Shown: positions 10,415 to 22,490, numbered from the stretch's first letter. The stretch is DNA of 64,000 bases from Rhizopus arrhizus (GCA_024220505.1 JAKZZE010000023.1:744001-808000), one strand, 5' to 3'. A program made the numbers and translations. The notes: generated by a model not told the origin, from the sequence alone.

Positions 10415-13400
10415 TTAAAGGTATTGAGCCTCTTCTTCACTCTCAGGATCATCCATCCATTTCGTATTCATAGGCAAACTCGTTTGTGCAGGCAAAGATT
10501 CCATCACGGGTTTCGTGGTCTCTTTACGAGGTGGTGGCACAGGCATGCTGTTTTCTAATGCGGACTCTTTACGTGGTAAAGAAAGAGGAAGAGAATTCCT
10601 AAAGGTGGTTTCTTTACGTGGTGGAGGGACAGGTGCTGAATTTCTAAAGGTGTTTGGTTTGCGAGGTGGGGGGACAGGGATATCTTTACGAGCCACAGGT
10701 GCTGAATTTCTAAACGTGTTTTCTTTACGAGGTGGAGGGACAGGGATGGCTTTGCGGGGTGGGGGCACAGGTTTTTCTTTAGTCACCACACGAGCCAATT
10801 CGTTTGTCTGGTGAATGGATGTTGTGAAAGGTGAAGGTGCCTCGCCACGAATCATGGTCTTCGATCGACCGCGTCGAATGACAGGGGTTTCCTTTTGCTT
10901 CAATCCATCTTCGTGTTCGCTAGGAGACATAGGGAGAGGAGGCAGTGGCTCAGAAGGTGGAGGCGTAGGTGGAGGAACAGGCCAAGAGGTGGTGGAGTTC
11001 TCCTCTGAAGGCGAAAGAGCATGGCTGCTGATACTGCTACGCTTGAGATCCTCGGGGTCGTCTTGAGTTACTGTGTTGGCAAGTGTACTGCTGCTGCTGT
11101 GAAGAGACAAGACAGAGCGGGAAAGTGTGGATGAGTAAGAGAAATCGCTGGGCTGCTGTTTATCTTCTTCATCAGACGATTCAACATGAGGCGTGTGGGT
11201 CAGTTCAGGGCTGAGAGACTTACTGAAAGAGTGCTCGGCAGGTTGGATATCGTGTTCTTCTTCATCAGTGGAATAAGCCTCTTCATCAGAAGAGGTAGTA
11301 TACATGTAGTTGCGAACGTGAGATGCTTGATGTTTTGTTTCATCTTGAGGCTGATGGTTGGCGTTGATGCTATTCTGAGTCTCAGTGATGGGCTGACGTG
11401 TAATCTGTTGGTTTGCATATTCAAGTAACTGAGCATCCTTTTCCAGAATGGATTGAGTCAGATCCATGATTTGCGCCTCCATGCCTGTCTTTTGCGTATG
11501 CATTTGCTTTTCCATTTGAGCAATCGTTTGATCTTTATGTTCAAGGGCCTTGTTCAGCTCTGTCACTTGATCCTGGAGCGACTTGATCGTCTTTGCATTA
11601 TGGTTCATACTGGACGCCACAGCCTTTTCCTTTTCGCAAAGCTCCTCATTCAATTTCTTTAGTTCACTCACTTGCTCCAAAACGATCTTCAACGTGTTTT
11701 CACGCTCAGCAGCGGCCATTCTGTTCAGCCTGTCCTTTTCTTCAATCAAGTCATTTTCCTTTTCAGAGAGCTCTTTCTTGATCTTTTTCAGTTCACTGAC
11801 TTGCTCCAACACGGCCTTGCATGTGTTTTCACGCTCAGCAGCAACCTTCTTGCTCTCCCGATCCTGTTCTTCCACAGTACCAATCAGCTCCGATACCTTT
11901 TTACGAAGAGATTCCATTTCTTGCAAGGACTCATCGCTAGCCTGATGAACAGACCCTTTTGGTTCTCTTTGTCTCATTTCTTCTTTTTCAGTCGTATGTT
12001 TTTGTTCAAGGGCCTCCAGTTCCTTTTGATGCTCCTGCTGTTTTTCAGCAAGCATTTCCTTGATACCAAAATCCATCTTTCTCTTATAGCTCTCAAACTC
12101 ATTTTGAATCTCGGTTGAGACGACCATCATCAGCTGCATCTGGCTGTGACTCATTTCTAATTCTGCCTTCAATGCCGTGATCGCGCTTTGCATCTCATCC
12201 TTCGTTTTATAGAGCCCGGTCAGTTCTTGACAGAGTGCCTCGATCTCTGCATTGTTCTCTTCATTTCTAGACTTGCGAAGGTTTTCTAAATTGGTCTCAT
12301 ATTCACCCAACAGTTTGTCTTGCTTGACAATGAGTTCTGTCAAACCTCTTACTTCCCTGTCTCTTTCCTCAGCCGCGGCTGTCAGGTTTTCTTGGGCACT
12401 TGTATCGAGGTGTTCCAGTTGACGTTTGTAGAACACAATGTCTTCATTGGCTTTATTCAAACGAGCATTGATTTGAGCATATTGTGTCTTTAATGTCTCA
12501 CACTGAAACCAAAGGGAGGCTGCTTCATCCAAGTTTACCGTTTGGTCACTTGACGTGCCAACCGAGGCCGACTGCTCCTCCTTCTTCTTTTCTGCCACTG
12601 CCAAATTCTCTTGGGTACTTGTATCGAGGTGTTCCAATTGACGCTTGTAGAATGCAATGTCTTCATTGGCTCTGTTCAAACGAGCATTGATTTGAGCATA
12701 TTGCGTCTTTAGCGTCTCATACTGAAACCAAAGAGAGGCTGCTTCATCCAAGTTTACCGTTTGATCATTTGACATGCCAACCGAGGCCGACTGCTCTTCC
12801 TTCTTCTTTTCTGCCACTGCCAAATTCTCTTGGGTACTTGTATCGAGGTGTTCCAATTGACGCTTGTAGAATGCAATGTCTTCATTGGCTCTGTTCAAAC
12901 GAGCATTGATTTGAGCATATTGTGTCTTTAGCGTCTCACACTGAAACCAAAGGGAGGCCGCTTCATCCAAGTCTCCACTGGACGTATTGGGTTTTTCAAG
13001 CAAGGAGAGCCTGTTCTCTTCATTTTTCTTTTCCGCGGCTGCTAAATTTTCTCGCGTGCTCGTGTCCAACAGTTCCAACTGACGTTTGTAGAATTCAATG
13101 TCCTCATTGGCCTTCGTGAACCGGGCATTCATTTGGGCATATTGGGTCTTTAATGTCTCATACTGAAACCAGAGCGTGGCCGCTTCGTCCAAGTCGACCG
13201 TCTTGCTCTCCTCAGCCTGTCCCTCGTCCTTTTCTTCTTTGGCAGCTGTCAGTTTTTGACGTGTGGTCGCATCCAGACTCTCCAATTGACGTTTGTAGAA
13301 TTCAATGTCCTCATTGGCCTTATTGAACCGGGCATTCATTTGGGCATATTGTGATTTTAATGTTTCATACTGGAACCAGAGGGAGGCCGCTTCATCCAGG

Positions 13401-14097
13401 TCAACCGTCTGACTCGTGGAGGGTGTGTCGAACGAGCCCTCTTCTTTCTTTTCCGCGGCTGGTGTGTCTTTACGTTCAGGGACAGGATCGTCCTGTTCGG
13501 GCACGTCCATTGTTCTTTGGAGGGCGGAAGGGCTGGATATCGTGTTCCCAAAAGAAGATCGATTGATGTCTTCTTGCTTGAATTCAGTCACTGGTATCTC
13601 TTTGGGTTCAGCTACTGATGCTTCTTTGGGTTCAGAAGGTATGGATGGCGTGTTGGATAGGGTATTTCCAAAAGAAGAAGGCTGTTTCATGTCCTCTTTC
13701 TTTATATCAAGTTCAGGGTTGCTATCCTGAAGAACAGAAGCAATTTGGTTGGCTAATTCTTTATTATTGCCAGATAAAGTACGGCGTGCTTTGATATTAA
13801 AAGTGGGGGACTTGGGTGAAGTTGAAGGATGACTACCAAAAGATAAACGTTTGACTATACATTTTCTTAATAAAAAACTTTTTCATATTCGCTTATATTT
13901 TTACCTGCTGGACTATCTTCTTGAACAAATTTATTCGTCCAAACTGATGAAACAGCACCGATATTCTTTAGTCTTGCAAGCTCTTTATCCACTCCTTTTT
14001 GTTTATTATCATCATTTGTAGTCGTATTGCTATTAAAAAGACTAGAGCGTTTCTTTAACCAAGAATCATCTCCTTCTGCTGCTGAAATTGAAGTCAT
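10415..14097 (-). CDS. large coiled-coil protein with five tandem repeats and PPPRK-rich tail
   Basis: Two exons (14097-13905 and 13854-10415) give about 1210 residues. I do not recognise a named family. The N terminus (SWLKKRSSLF, SSVWTNKFVQEDSPAG) is polar. From about residue 215 to 575 there are five tandem units of roughly 69-74 residues. Each begins (V)DLDEAASLWFQYETLK and runs through QYAQMNARFNKANEDI to FYKRQLE, LDTSTQENLA. A long heptad-rich region (about 575-900) follows and is very probably coiled coil. Then comes a Ser/Pro-rich segment, and the last ~190 residues contain five PVPPPRK motifs plus two degenerate ones spaced by TFRNSAP-like linkers. These motifs would suit SH3 binding. 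A cytoskeletal or cell-polarity scaffold is a reasonable inference but unproved. The start is the only ATG giving the spliced frame. Confidence 0.82.
10500..10800 (-). repeat. PPPRK-encoding repeat tract
   Basis: This is a tandem-like array within the 3' end of the coiled-coil gene, visible on the plus strand as recurring TTTACGWGGTGGWGGSACAGG cores. It encodes five intact PVPPPRK motifs and two altered ones (VARK, LPRK). Confidence 0.8.
12375..13430 (-). repeat. five tandem 207-222 bp coding repeats
   Basis: The unit marker encoding DLDEAASLWF recurs at about 13395, 13187, 12965, 12746 and 12527, i.e. steps of about 208, 222, 219 and 219 bp. The units at about 12527 and 12746 are nearly identical at the DNA level over most of 219 bp, which points to recent duplication or conversion. 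The other three are more diverged. Confidence 0.85.
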
Positions 14098-15130
14098 TTT
14101 TAATAAAAAAAAAAAAAATAAAATAAAAAATAAAAAAAAGTGGGTAAAAATAAAGAGAAGGGAAGAGAAGAGTCCAGATTGGATGGACTGTAAACGGAAT
14201 TTAAAAATAATAATTTCCAACATGTCGGAGACAAACACAAATCATGAAAAGGGAAAATCAACACATGTTCTTTCCAGGAACAAAACATTGAATAAAGAGA
14301 AACTTGGGAAAAAATAATTATGAATAAAATGAGTAAATTCATATGAAGATTTATTCATGATTTATGATGAAATTCATTTTTTACAAGTCATATCATATCC
14401 TACTGCATAGACTGCCGAAGAGATAACCTCAACGCGTAAAGAAAGTCATCTTATAAAAGAATTTATTTTTGGTAAGACAATTTTAGCTATTTAAAGAAAA
14501 GGAAAAAAAAAATTAATTAGTGATGGGGGATTCCCATTGAAAAAGATTTTTTTTATATACCAGCAATCATCAATAAAATAGTTTGTCACTGTTTTCTTTT
14601 CAAAGATATCACAATAACATCATCTCTACTTCTTTTTTAGTTGAACGAATAAGCTATTTTTGGAAAACAATAAGAACCTAAAAAAGCAGATTATTTTTAA
14701 TGGGTAACCTTCTCCTTTAAATTTGGTTTCAACTTTAAACACGGGATATTTACTCTATCCGGCTTTGTAACCGACATCTGCTGAAGAAGATGACATTGTG
14801 CGTGATATGATGAGTTTCAACGTTAGTCACTTTCTTTAATAAGCAAGCCATTTTATTCAACTTCTTTTTATGTTGGCGTGTAAACTCTATGTGAGATTAC
14901 AACCAGCAGACACAGTCGGTGAATCTTGCTTTATTCTTTTCAACTTGGTTTTTTTTTTTTTTTCATCCAAGTCTGCGGACTTTTTTTTATCGTCTGTGAT
15001 TTTCAAAGTTTTTTATTGTTCAATTCTTGGCTGAAGAGCAAAACATACATCAAAAACTGAATAAGAATGCTTTATTCAGCTTACATAGTCGTTAACAGAC
15101 TTTTTTTTAATTAGCTAAATAATTCTGTCA
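14098..15130. other. intergenic, no gene seen
   Basis: This is the upstream flank of the coiled-coil gene, with very A/T-rich runs at 14100-14145 and 14950-14963. No supported ORF is present. It grades into the transposase remnant that follows. Confidence 0.5.
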
Positions 15131-15139
15131 GTCAAGTTA

Positions 15140-15500
15140 TCAACGACAGTCAGACAATTTTTTTTATGCCATCTTTAAATTTAGACCAGAATCACTCTAC
15201 AAGATTTAAAAATGGTGAATAAGGTAGCAAGTACGTAGCTTTGTAGCCATACGTGTCAACCAGACTCTGGACTACATGCACTCTATGGATTGCAGCTTTA
15301 TTCATTACAAGATAATGATCCCATCCTATCATTCAAGGACTCTACAAAATGCTCACTCTTTGGATTGATTCTGGCATGTACTTTGATCTCTGCAGTTTTA
15401 CCATCTTCCCTCTTTCTTTTCTTGGAATAGATAGCTTTCTTCTGAGCAATCTTTGGCTTATTTAGGATTCACTTCATCCTTTTTATTTTGCAAACAAGGT
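15140..15500 (-). pseudogene. broken IS630/Tc1-type DDE transposase remnant
   Basis: The minus strand reads DGKTAEIKVHARINPKSEHFVE, then HYLVMNKAAIHRVHVVQSL, then YLLPYSPFLNLVE followed by a stop and FWSKFKDGI. This is the C-terminal half of an IS630-like DD34E transposase (usually VMDNAAIH ... LPPYSPxLNPIExFW). The second catalytic Asp is replaced by Asn. Stops and frame breaks interrupt it before 15140 and after about 15490. No convincing TIR was found, so the limits are approximate. Confidence 0.7.
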
Positions 15501-15879
15501 TTTGAGGCATTTTACAAAGAACATTTGACAAAAAAATCAGTCTATTCAACCATAAAAGGAGTTTTTTTTTTTCCATTTTTATAAATGAGATGTGAAACTC
15601 GCTTAGACCCAAGATCTTTTCTTGAACACTTAATGATTGGAATTTAAACTATCAGGCAGAGAAAGGCGTCATGGCAGAATTACAATCATCACTGTCCAAC
15701 CTCAGCTATTTTTGATTCATCCATCTGGAGAAGCAAATAAAAAAAAAACCATCAAGAATCAATCTTTTTTGAGTTGAATTGTAACTTTATTTAGATTTGT
15801 TTTTAATGATACACTATTTCAAGCTCAAATTGAAAAAAAAAGTGGTGTAATATGTCATTCAACTAGTTTGAATTTTCCA

Positions 15880-17461
15880 ATCGACGACGAATAGTATCTT
15901 GAACTTTGACCTTTTCCAAATGTTTTTTTAATCGGGATCGAACTTGCTTTTGCTTCACCAATTATAACTAGCGCGGTGTGAGTTGTTGTAAATATAAATA
16001 GGCCATGTATCTACAAGGTCTCCATTAACCTTAAGACCATCATAAAATTGAATCTATTGTCCCATATGACGGGTAGTGATATAATTTGTAATTCCACTGC
16101 TTCCCATCTGTGTTTGTCAAACAGGGCTGCCTTAGATCACGTATAAGATACACGCCAAAGACGACCAGACTCTTTGCTATCTCAAAAGATGAATCTCGCT
16201 ATCTGACCAGCTCACTTCACAACAAGTCTGTCATTATGATCATCAGCTTTCACATAGCACGCATAGAATGATCGATATCCCCCGATGGCATAACTTTTGG
16301 ATGCCTTCATTATGATCAATTCAAAACCATCACTTTGCCCAAATCCATCTTCAAACAGTTTGCTGGTGGGAGCATCCCAGACTCGAGGAACTCGATGTGT
16401 TTTTGAGTGTGAGACTAGCAAAGATTCATACAGTTGATAATAATCCTAGATTAACATACAATGGATAGGCTACATGAAGCAGCATCTAAATTTGAAAAGA
16501 TATAAAACTATTCATTGCAGCAAAATATTTGAATATGAGGCACGACAGACTCTATCCAAAAAACTCCTTGGTAAGTTCTATTATAGTTCTTGGGTTTGTA
16601 TGTATCCCCAAAACAGCCTTTAAGGCTGTGGTATAAAAGAAGTTTTGTTTCTGAGGCCTCCAGGTCTTTGAATTAGCATGGCTGATTCATATTACTGATA
16701 GGAAATCATCCATTCATTCTAAAAGTTTTTCAAGAAAAGCAGGAAATGATTCGAGACTAGCTAGCATTTTCTAGTCAGATCCATACTTGCTGAAAATGGT
16801 ATGTAAAGGTAACGTCATCAAGGTCAGTAACACGGTTGATAGCTCTATAACCTTGTCTCTTTCGTACTTTTGATCTGGGCGGCACTGTGCTTTGATTTAT
16901 TTGGCGAATAATGCAGTTCAAACGCAGAGCCTGTGAGACCCAGCAAAGGTAAATGAGGATTTACTGACATCAGTTATAAACGTAGCTACAGTATGTGCAA
17001 TGATCAGGCGCATCGTTGACGCAGAACCTCAGGAGGTGATCATAGACATACTATCACTCTACAGCGTTACGATGACATGGTATGCACAAACGTAATACGT
17101 AACGTGCCAAGACGTTAAACATACAACTTCAAAAGTCTTGTTTCAATAGGACTAGTAGCCTTCTCGTTTACTTTACAAAGACTGTTTTCAAAGAGTGCTG
17201 CAACCTACAGTTGACATGATTAACAATTGAGGATTTCTAGCGAGATACAAGTGTATACGGTCCATTGAATGACATTAGGCAACAAATTTGATGAATCAAA
17301 TTACTCACTGCCTTCAATCGTATTGTGCTGGAACCCCCAAAATAAGCTCCACTAACATTGGCGATCGTTTTTTTTTTGTCGTCGTTTAGGTTGAGACCAA
17401 CCATGTTCCATTTTGTGTTCTTTATCACATTTGCTTGTGATCCAAAACTAGGTGAAGACAA
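15880..17461 (-). pseudogene. heavily degraded large coding sequence, possibly transposon cargo
   Basis: Several minus-strand open pieces retain protein-like sequence but are separated by stops. One at 17237-17461 contains KNTKWNMVGLNLNDDKKK and ANVSGAYFGGSS. A stretch near 16880 contains KRQGYRAINRVTDLDDVTFTY. One at 16212-16421 contains DGFGQSDGFELIIMKASKSY. A downstream piece near 16020-16150 contains SKAALFDKHRWEAVELQII. They appear collinear. I do not know the family. The DGF...ELIIMxxS pattern resembles the acidic-x-Ser signature in the cargo gene of the 46-50 kb transposon. It lies directly upstream, on the same strand, of the transposase remnant, so it was probably cargo of the same decayed element (inference). 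Confidence 0.4.
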
Positions 17462-18593
17462 AGATCAGTCAACAGCTCTCCTTTTTTTTTTTTTTTGAAA
17501 AAAAAAGAGCAAACTCTATCACTTGAAGTCAACGATATTATTCAAGATGAAAAAAGAAACTAGTTGTGTAAACAGATGCAGTGCATTCCATCCTCTTACA
17601 TGCCAAAGGACCACAAGGACTGTCGATCAAAGTTAGACTAGTGAGATATACGTTCACTATTTCCTTGAATTAGACAAATAAGAAAAAAACCAGTTGCTGA
17701 TACATGGTAACTGCTTCAGTCAACATGTATCCTTATATTCACTGGTATCTAAATCGGTCAATTCACCATCATTTTCTCACTGGTGATGACATATTTAGTG
17801 CCTGCTTGAATTTTTCTAACAATGACCGGGCTGCTTCAGAGGGTTCAAAGGAGAGGTTTTTTTTTTTTTTTTTTTTGTCAGAATATGAATAACCAGAAAG
17901 AGAGTGATATATGACACTTGGATTTGAGTCAGAAAAGGATTCACATCCAAAAGGATAGTTCAAAAAGACTAAAATTAAACGACTTTTTTGTTTTCAGTGA
18001 GCATATAACTTGGTTGATCAGCATCCATACTCTCTACTCTTTCTTTACATCCAATTGTTCATAACACTAACTAAAAGAAAACTCTTTCCTAGAACTCATT
18101 TCAAAAGAATCAAACCTAACAACATCCTCACAGCACTTAAAATAGCTTTGCTCATAGAGCTTTCACTGAACCAATTTACAACTTTGGTACCTGATCTTAT
18201 ATGTCCGTAGTACAATATCATACTGATTGATTCACCAAAGACTTTACAAATCATAAATATTTCAATCTAACTACAATCAGTCATTCTCTTTTTTTAACCC
18301 ACTGTAGGTCTCATAAAGATATGAATTACGCTTTTTTTTTCAAAAACAAAAATGAAGCTTCACAATCAAGATGAACCACCTTTTCATGGTAAGAAGCTTG
18401 CTCGAGAGAATGTAAAGTCGTCAATGTTAAACTTGTTTTACTGCTTAATTTGTTGTCAAAAGGAGAGGAGAGAGATACAAGCTTTTTTGAAAGTAAAAAA
18501 AAAAAAAGAAACACGTAGAATGGCTGCTAAAAAGTAAAGTGTTTGAACATGTCGATAGTTAAATCCGGAGTATTGATATCGATGGAGTGAAGG
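17462..18593. other. intergenic, decayed sequence
   Basis: No gene is supported. There are poly-A/T tracts at about 17482-17511 and 17858-17876. The short open frames are not coding-like. It runs up to the left TIR of the next element. Confidence 0.45.
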
Positions 18594-18625
18594 TACATTA
18601 TTTCCGGAAAATAAGGGGGCATTTT
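18594..18625 (+). repeat. left terminal inverted repeat of element A
   Basis: It begins TACATTATTTCCGGAAAATA and continues into GGGGGCA. It matches the inverted right end at 24198-24225 with about two mismatches in 28 bases. Confidence 0.75.
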
Positions 18626-18792
18626 ACAAAAAAAAAAAAAAATGGGCTGAAAAAATACCATGTCGACGAAACGAAGACTGAAAATGTGATGCATGCTTTC
18701 TGAGCCACGCTTTATTTTCCTTTTTTAATATAATAAAACTTGTTTTCCCTTTCTTCCCTACATTTTTCTAAGCCGCGCATCGTGGAATAACT

Positions 18793-19480
18793 ATGACTGA
18801 TCGTTCACCTAAAAATGAACAGAGAACAAACACCAAACAAGAAGTATTTGAATTACTTGGACGTTTTAAGGTTGAGGAACAAACAGCAACTCAACAAATC
18901 AGAGAAGAGCGAGAACTACCATCGGAAATCACTTCCTCTTTGGACAAAGTTACGAAGCAACAACACCAAGATAATTTCAAACGCTACAAATGAGAAATTA
19001 GTAAATACCACCATGAAGAGTGGACTGGGGCAGATGAGATCAACAAGTCTTTCCTACCAAAACTCAAACAGTTTACGGTTGACACCACCCAAGTCGTCAA
19101 CGTACACTACAAAGGAGCAGAGAATAGCTGCTTACATGGGAGAGCAGCAACTGAAATCTTTGAGTAGCTCCTTACCATCAAATCAGGAGAGCTTACAGCA
19201 GAAGAAGCCAACCAACTTCTGGATGAAGCGTTGGATCCAACGTAAACAACATGATGAAGATGCGAAAGACTACGCCACTAGAGCGCTTAGGTTACCACCA
19301 AGTCTTAAACACTTGGAAGCTAAGGAGTCAGGAAGCAAGCGAGAAGCCTTTAGAGAAGAGTTTATTGCAAAGTACAACGAAGCAAACTACCAGCAACGAG
19401 TACTTGAGCAGCAATCACCAGTTCACCAGGTGGAAGAGGTCGTGGAGGACACCAGTCGACTTCAACTTGGAACAGTAATC
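18793..19480 (+). pseudogene. DIRS gag-like ORF, broken
   Basis: It begins MTDRSPKNEQRTNTKQEVFE and is collinear with the better copy at 55349. A TGA after FKRYK at 18993 interrupts it, and the homologous sequence EISKYHHEEWTGADEINKSF continues in the same frame beyond. Further stops and a frame change occur near 19230, before the segment encoding ALRLPPSLKHLEAKESGSK. The role of this protein in DIRS elements is presumed nucleic-acid binding. Confidence 0.7.
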
Positions 19481-19789
19481 GAGGAGGACGTAGATTTTAT
19501 GGACGTGGGACCTCGACCTTCCACAACAACAGTTATAACAACAATTCCCACAGTACAACAGACTATTCAACACAGGGAACGTCCAACCAGTAATACCACA
19601 CATATCACAATCTTTTCCACAACGTCCTCCATCATTGCATCCAGCTCCACAACCAACATCATCAACCCTTACTACAACTTCAACAATCAACTATACCATT
19701 CCCTCCGATGGCATTCTACCGGGCAATCGCCTACAACTCTCCTTTCTTACTGGAGAACAATAACCAATCATCCTCGGCCTTTATCCGTG

Positions 19790-20810
19790 ATTCAAAATGA
19801 TGACAAAATCCAATTTACCAAAAAACCAATCCCATGGAGGAATGAGAAGAAAACGACGACAGTAGAAGATCAACATCATATCAACGAATCAGTACAAAAA
19901 TTCCTGGATGGACGGATGATAGAGGTCTCTCCAACGCAACTCCCTCGATTCCTCTCCAAATTCTTTACTCTACAGGAAACGACAAAGAGAAGACCGATCC
20001 TGGATTGCCAAAAATTGAACTCGTTCATCCAAGTCGAACACTTCAAGATGGAGGGAGTTCCAGCACGAAGAGAGCTTATGGAAAAAGACGATTACATTTG
20101 CAAAATCGATTTAAAGGACGCATACGTAGTTGTCCCAATACACGTAGACTCCCAAAATTTTTTAAGCTTCGAGAACAAAGGAACTGTTTACCGATACAAA
20201 TCCCTAGCGTTCGGCCACAGTGTAGCACCAAGGGTTTTCTCCAAAATCATGCGTTATGCTATCGAATCTCTAAGAAAAGAAGGAATTCGCATCATTTATT
20301 ATTTGGACGATATTTGCATCCTGGCAAAGACGAAACAAGAGATGGACCAGGTAACGAACAAAGGAAGACATCATCTAGAAAAAACTAGGCTTCATAATCA
20401 ATTACAAAAAGAGTATTCTCATTCCATCAAAAACTCAGGAGCTTTTGGGCTTTGCGTTCAACAGCAAAGCGGTGATGATATCAGTACCATCTTTGAAGAT
20501 TACCAACCTAATGAAGAGAATTCAACAGTTGCTTACTTTTCCAAAGAGAACGTGCAGATGGATAGCAGATCTACTAGGGAAGATGACTTTCATAATTCCA
20601 GCAGTAGGAGAAGCTCTATTACACACAAGATGCCTACAACGGGACCTGTCGAGAACATTACACCAGACTCACCAGAACTGGGAAGTAACTTGCAAATTGT
20701 CAAATACGAGCCTTCAGGAGTTACGTTGGTGGGAAACCTTCAGAACACAAAAGAATGGTCTTCCAATCCAAAGGATTCAAGCAGAGAACCCAAAGACGAC
20801 CATTCACGTA
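19790..20810 (+). pseudogene. DIRS reverse transcriptase, broken
   Basis: The frame carries RRPILDCQKLNSFIQVEHFKMEG, ICKIDLKDAYVVVPI (first catalytic Asp), the fingers/palm segment YRYKSLAFGHSVAPRVFSKI and YYLDDICIL (catalytic YxDD). These are typical of DIRS reverse transcriptases. A frameshift lies near 20355-20450. The thumb/connection region then continues in another frame (FNSKAVMISVPSLKITNLMK ... RRWIADLLGKM-like). The homology ends at about 20810, just where RNase H should start. The active site survives but the reading frame does not. Confidence 0.8.
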
Positions 20811-20937
20811 CGTTTCAATCTCAATGATGTAACGTATTTTTTAAATTTTGTGGCTACTCTGTTTTCCTGGCCGACTAAAGGCGCTCGATGCTCTGACAAA
20901 GGAGTTCTTATTTGATTTTTTTCAATCAAACCAAAAA

Positions 20938-22490
20938 ATGTACGCGTGCGATCAATGCGAAAAACCTTTATTGAAGCATCAGAAAGACGCTTTCATATTT
21001 TCAACTTCCATCAAGAGGTAGCGGAGGTCTCAATCAATGGTGGTAAATATAGTAATTGCGTAATTACTTGGCATTAAACTAATTGAATTCATGTAGTGGA
21101 TTGTCAAATGCACATGGACACTCAATATTTTTATACTTGTGCAATTTGTTCAACTACTTGTAAAGGCTACCATGGTTTAAAAAAACACTTCAAACGACTC
21201 AACACGAATTGAAGAACTTGAAAAGCAGAAGGGTTCACGTTCTCTGAAGGATGCGCTGAAGTGTTGCTTTCCAAACGAATCAAAAGTGGGCTACTAGCTG
21301 AAGGTTTAGACACTGCTCCAACAAAGATCACTTTGAAAAACGATAAAAACGAGTATAGCTTTTTCAACCTGTTGAACAAAGCATCGATGGACGCACTTGG
21401 AAGATGAGGATGATTTAACAAATCGTTTACTTGTGCAATCAAAGCACATACAGAAGAAAGTTTGGAAGATAAAACTACTCCGTCAATTACACTAAAACCA
21501 TCAGAACTCTATCTCTGCAAGTTCCCTTTGTTTGAAAAGAAACTTGGTGCTTATGCTGCCATTACGGAAGACATTGAAACAAGACTCAACTCTGATTCAT
21601 CTGACACTGGTCTTGCTGCCAATTTGTTTGTTGGCTGCTTGATATGTGTTGAAAACTTGATTGTATGCTGTGTGACCATTGAAGTCTATAACCGTGAATT
21701 CTCCAACGATGTACACGCAGAGCGTTTTAAAATCAGTTACCCTGAACTTATTGACCGCGACGACCGGTACTATGAAGGTATCAAAACTCTTGTTATTGAA
21801 GAAAAAAAACGGCAAGCAAACCATGAGGAAGCTAATGATTGGGACAACACAGTTTAATCTCTTAATTACATGCACTGTACTGTTATCTGATACATGTTTG
21901 TCTCTGTTGGTCCCTCATGCCATCAAACGCTACACTATACAAACCTACAATATGCTCAAATTCTTCTTCGAGAAACCCATATTGACAGTTATATGCAAAA
22001 TCAAGCTTTAAAACATCACCGTCATACCCACTGTAGACAGTTGCTGTCCGCCTTCGACCCTAAGTCCACTTACTTCACATACCGGGCAAGCATTTTTTCC
22101 GATTTTCTATTGTTGCCACAAATTGTGTTCACAATTGGAGATGTTCCAGGAACCAACTATGGGATCTCAGTTCAAAATGACACTCGCTTGATCTCTGTTT
22201 TCCTCAAAACAATTACTCGTTGGATTAACAGTAATCATACTATTACCATGGAGTGCATAACTAAACTTAAAGAAGAGATTCGCAAAAACGATGCTGTTCT
22301 TTTACTTGTATCTAATTTGGAAACTGAATTTGTAAAGAAAAATGAGGCTCTAAACATTCTTGACTTTCTTGGAGAACAAAAGGATTTAAGTACTCTTGTA
22401 CAGTCTCTTGCCAGTAACATCACTGTATCCAACAAGCAAGTCAAAGAGAATATTATGGAATACTTTTCTACCACCTCTGGAAGAAAGTAA
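20938..22490 (+). pseudogene. C2H2 zinc-finger cargo gene of element A, disrupted
   Basis: The first exon encodes MYACDQCEKPLLKHQKDAF and stops at a GT donor near 21018. After an intron ending TAG near 21098, VDCQMHMDTQYFYTCAICST followed by H...H (GLKKHFKRL) gives a second C2H2 finger. Further on are EGFTFSEGCAEVLLSKRI and a segment ending NKASMDALGR, then stops. Two longer open blocks follow: 21462-21857 (LYLCKFPLFEKKLGAYAAI, ANLFVGCLICVENLI) and 21894-22490 (STYFTYRASIFSDFLLLPQI, ending STTSGRK). The protein was probably about 450-500 residues. I recognise no catalytic domain, only the fingers. It lies inside the TIRs, tail-to-tail with the transposase. At least two stops or frameshifts break it, unless unseen introns repair them. 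Confidence 0.5.

Larger units (their letters stand above)
18680..20810 (+). mobile_element. DIRS-type retroelement remnant, copy 1
   Basis: The 5' part has the same terminal sequence as the copies at 41.47 and 55.24 kb (ATGCTTTCTGAGCC then GCTTTATTTT). It is followed by a gag-like frame and a reverse transcriptase. It stops abruptly within the RNase H start at about 20810. No tyrosine recombinase or methyltransferase region is present. Both ORFs are broken, so it is not autonomous. Confidence 0.8.

Noticed and set aside
10515..12118. Gly-rich and Leu/Phe-rich plus-strand ORFs across the coiled-coil gene
   Set aside because: They mirror the PPPRK repeats and coiled-coil codons on the other strand. 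The minus-strand frame is far longer and splices properly.
18815..20827. 670-codon ORF taken as one protein
   Set aside because: It mixes out-of-frame gag sequence with the in-frame RT part and then runs out of frame again. Comparison with the copy at 55-59 kb shows the frameshifts.
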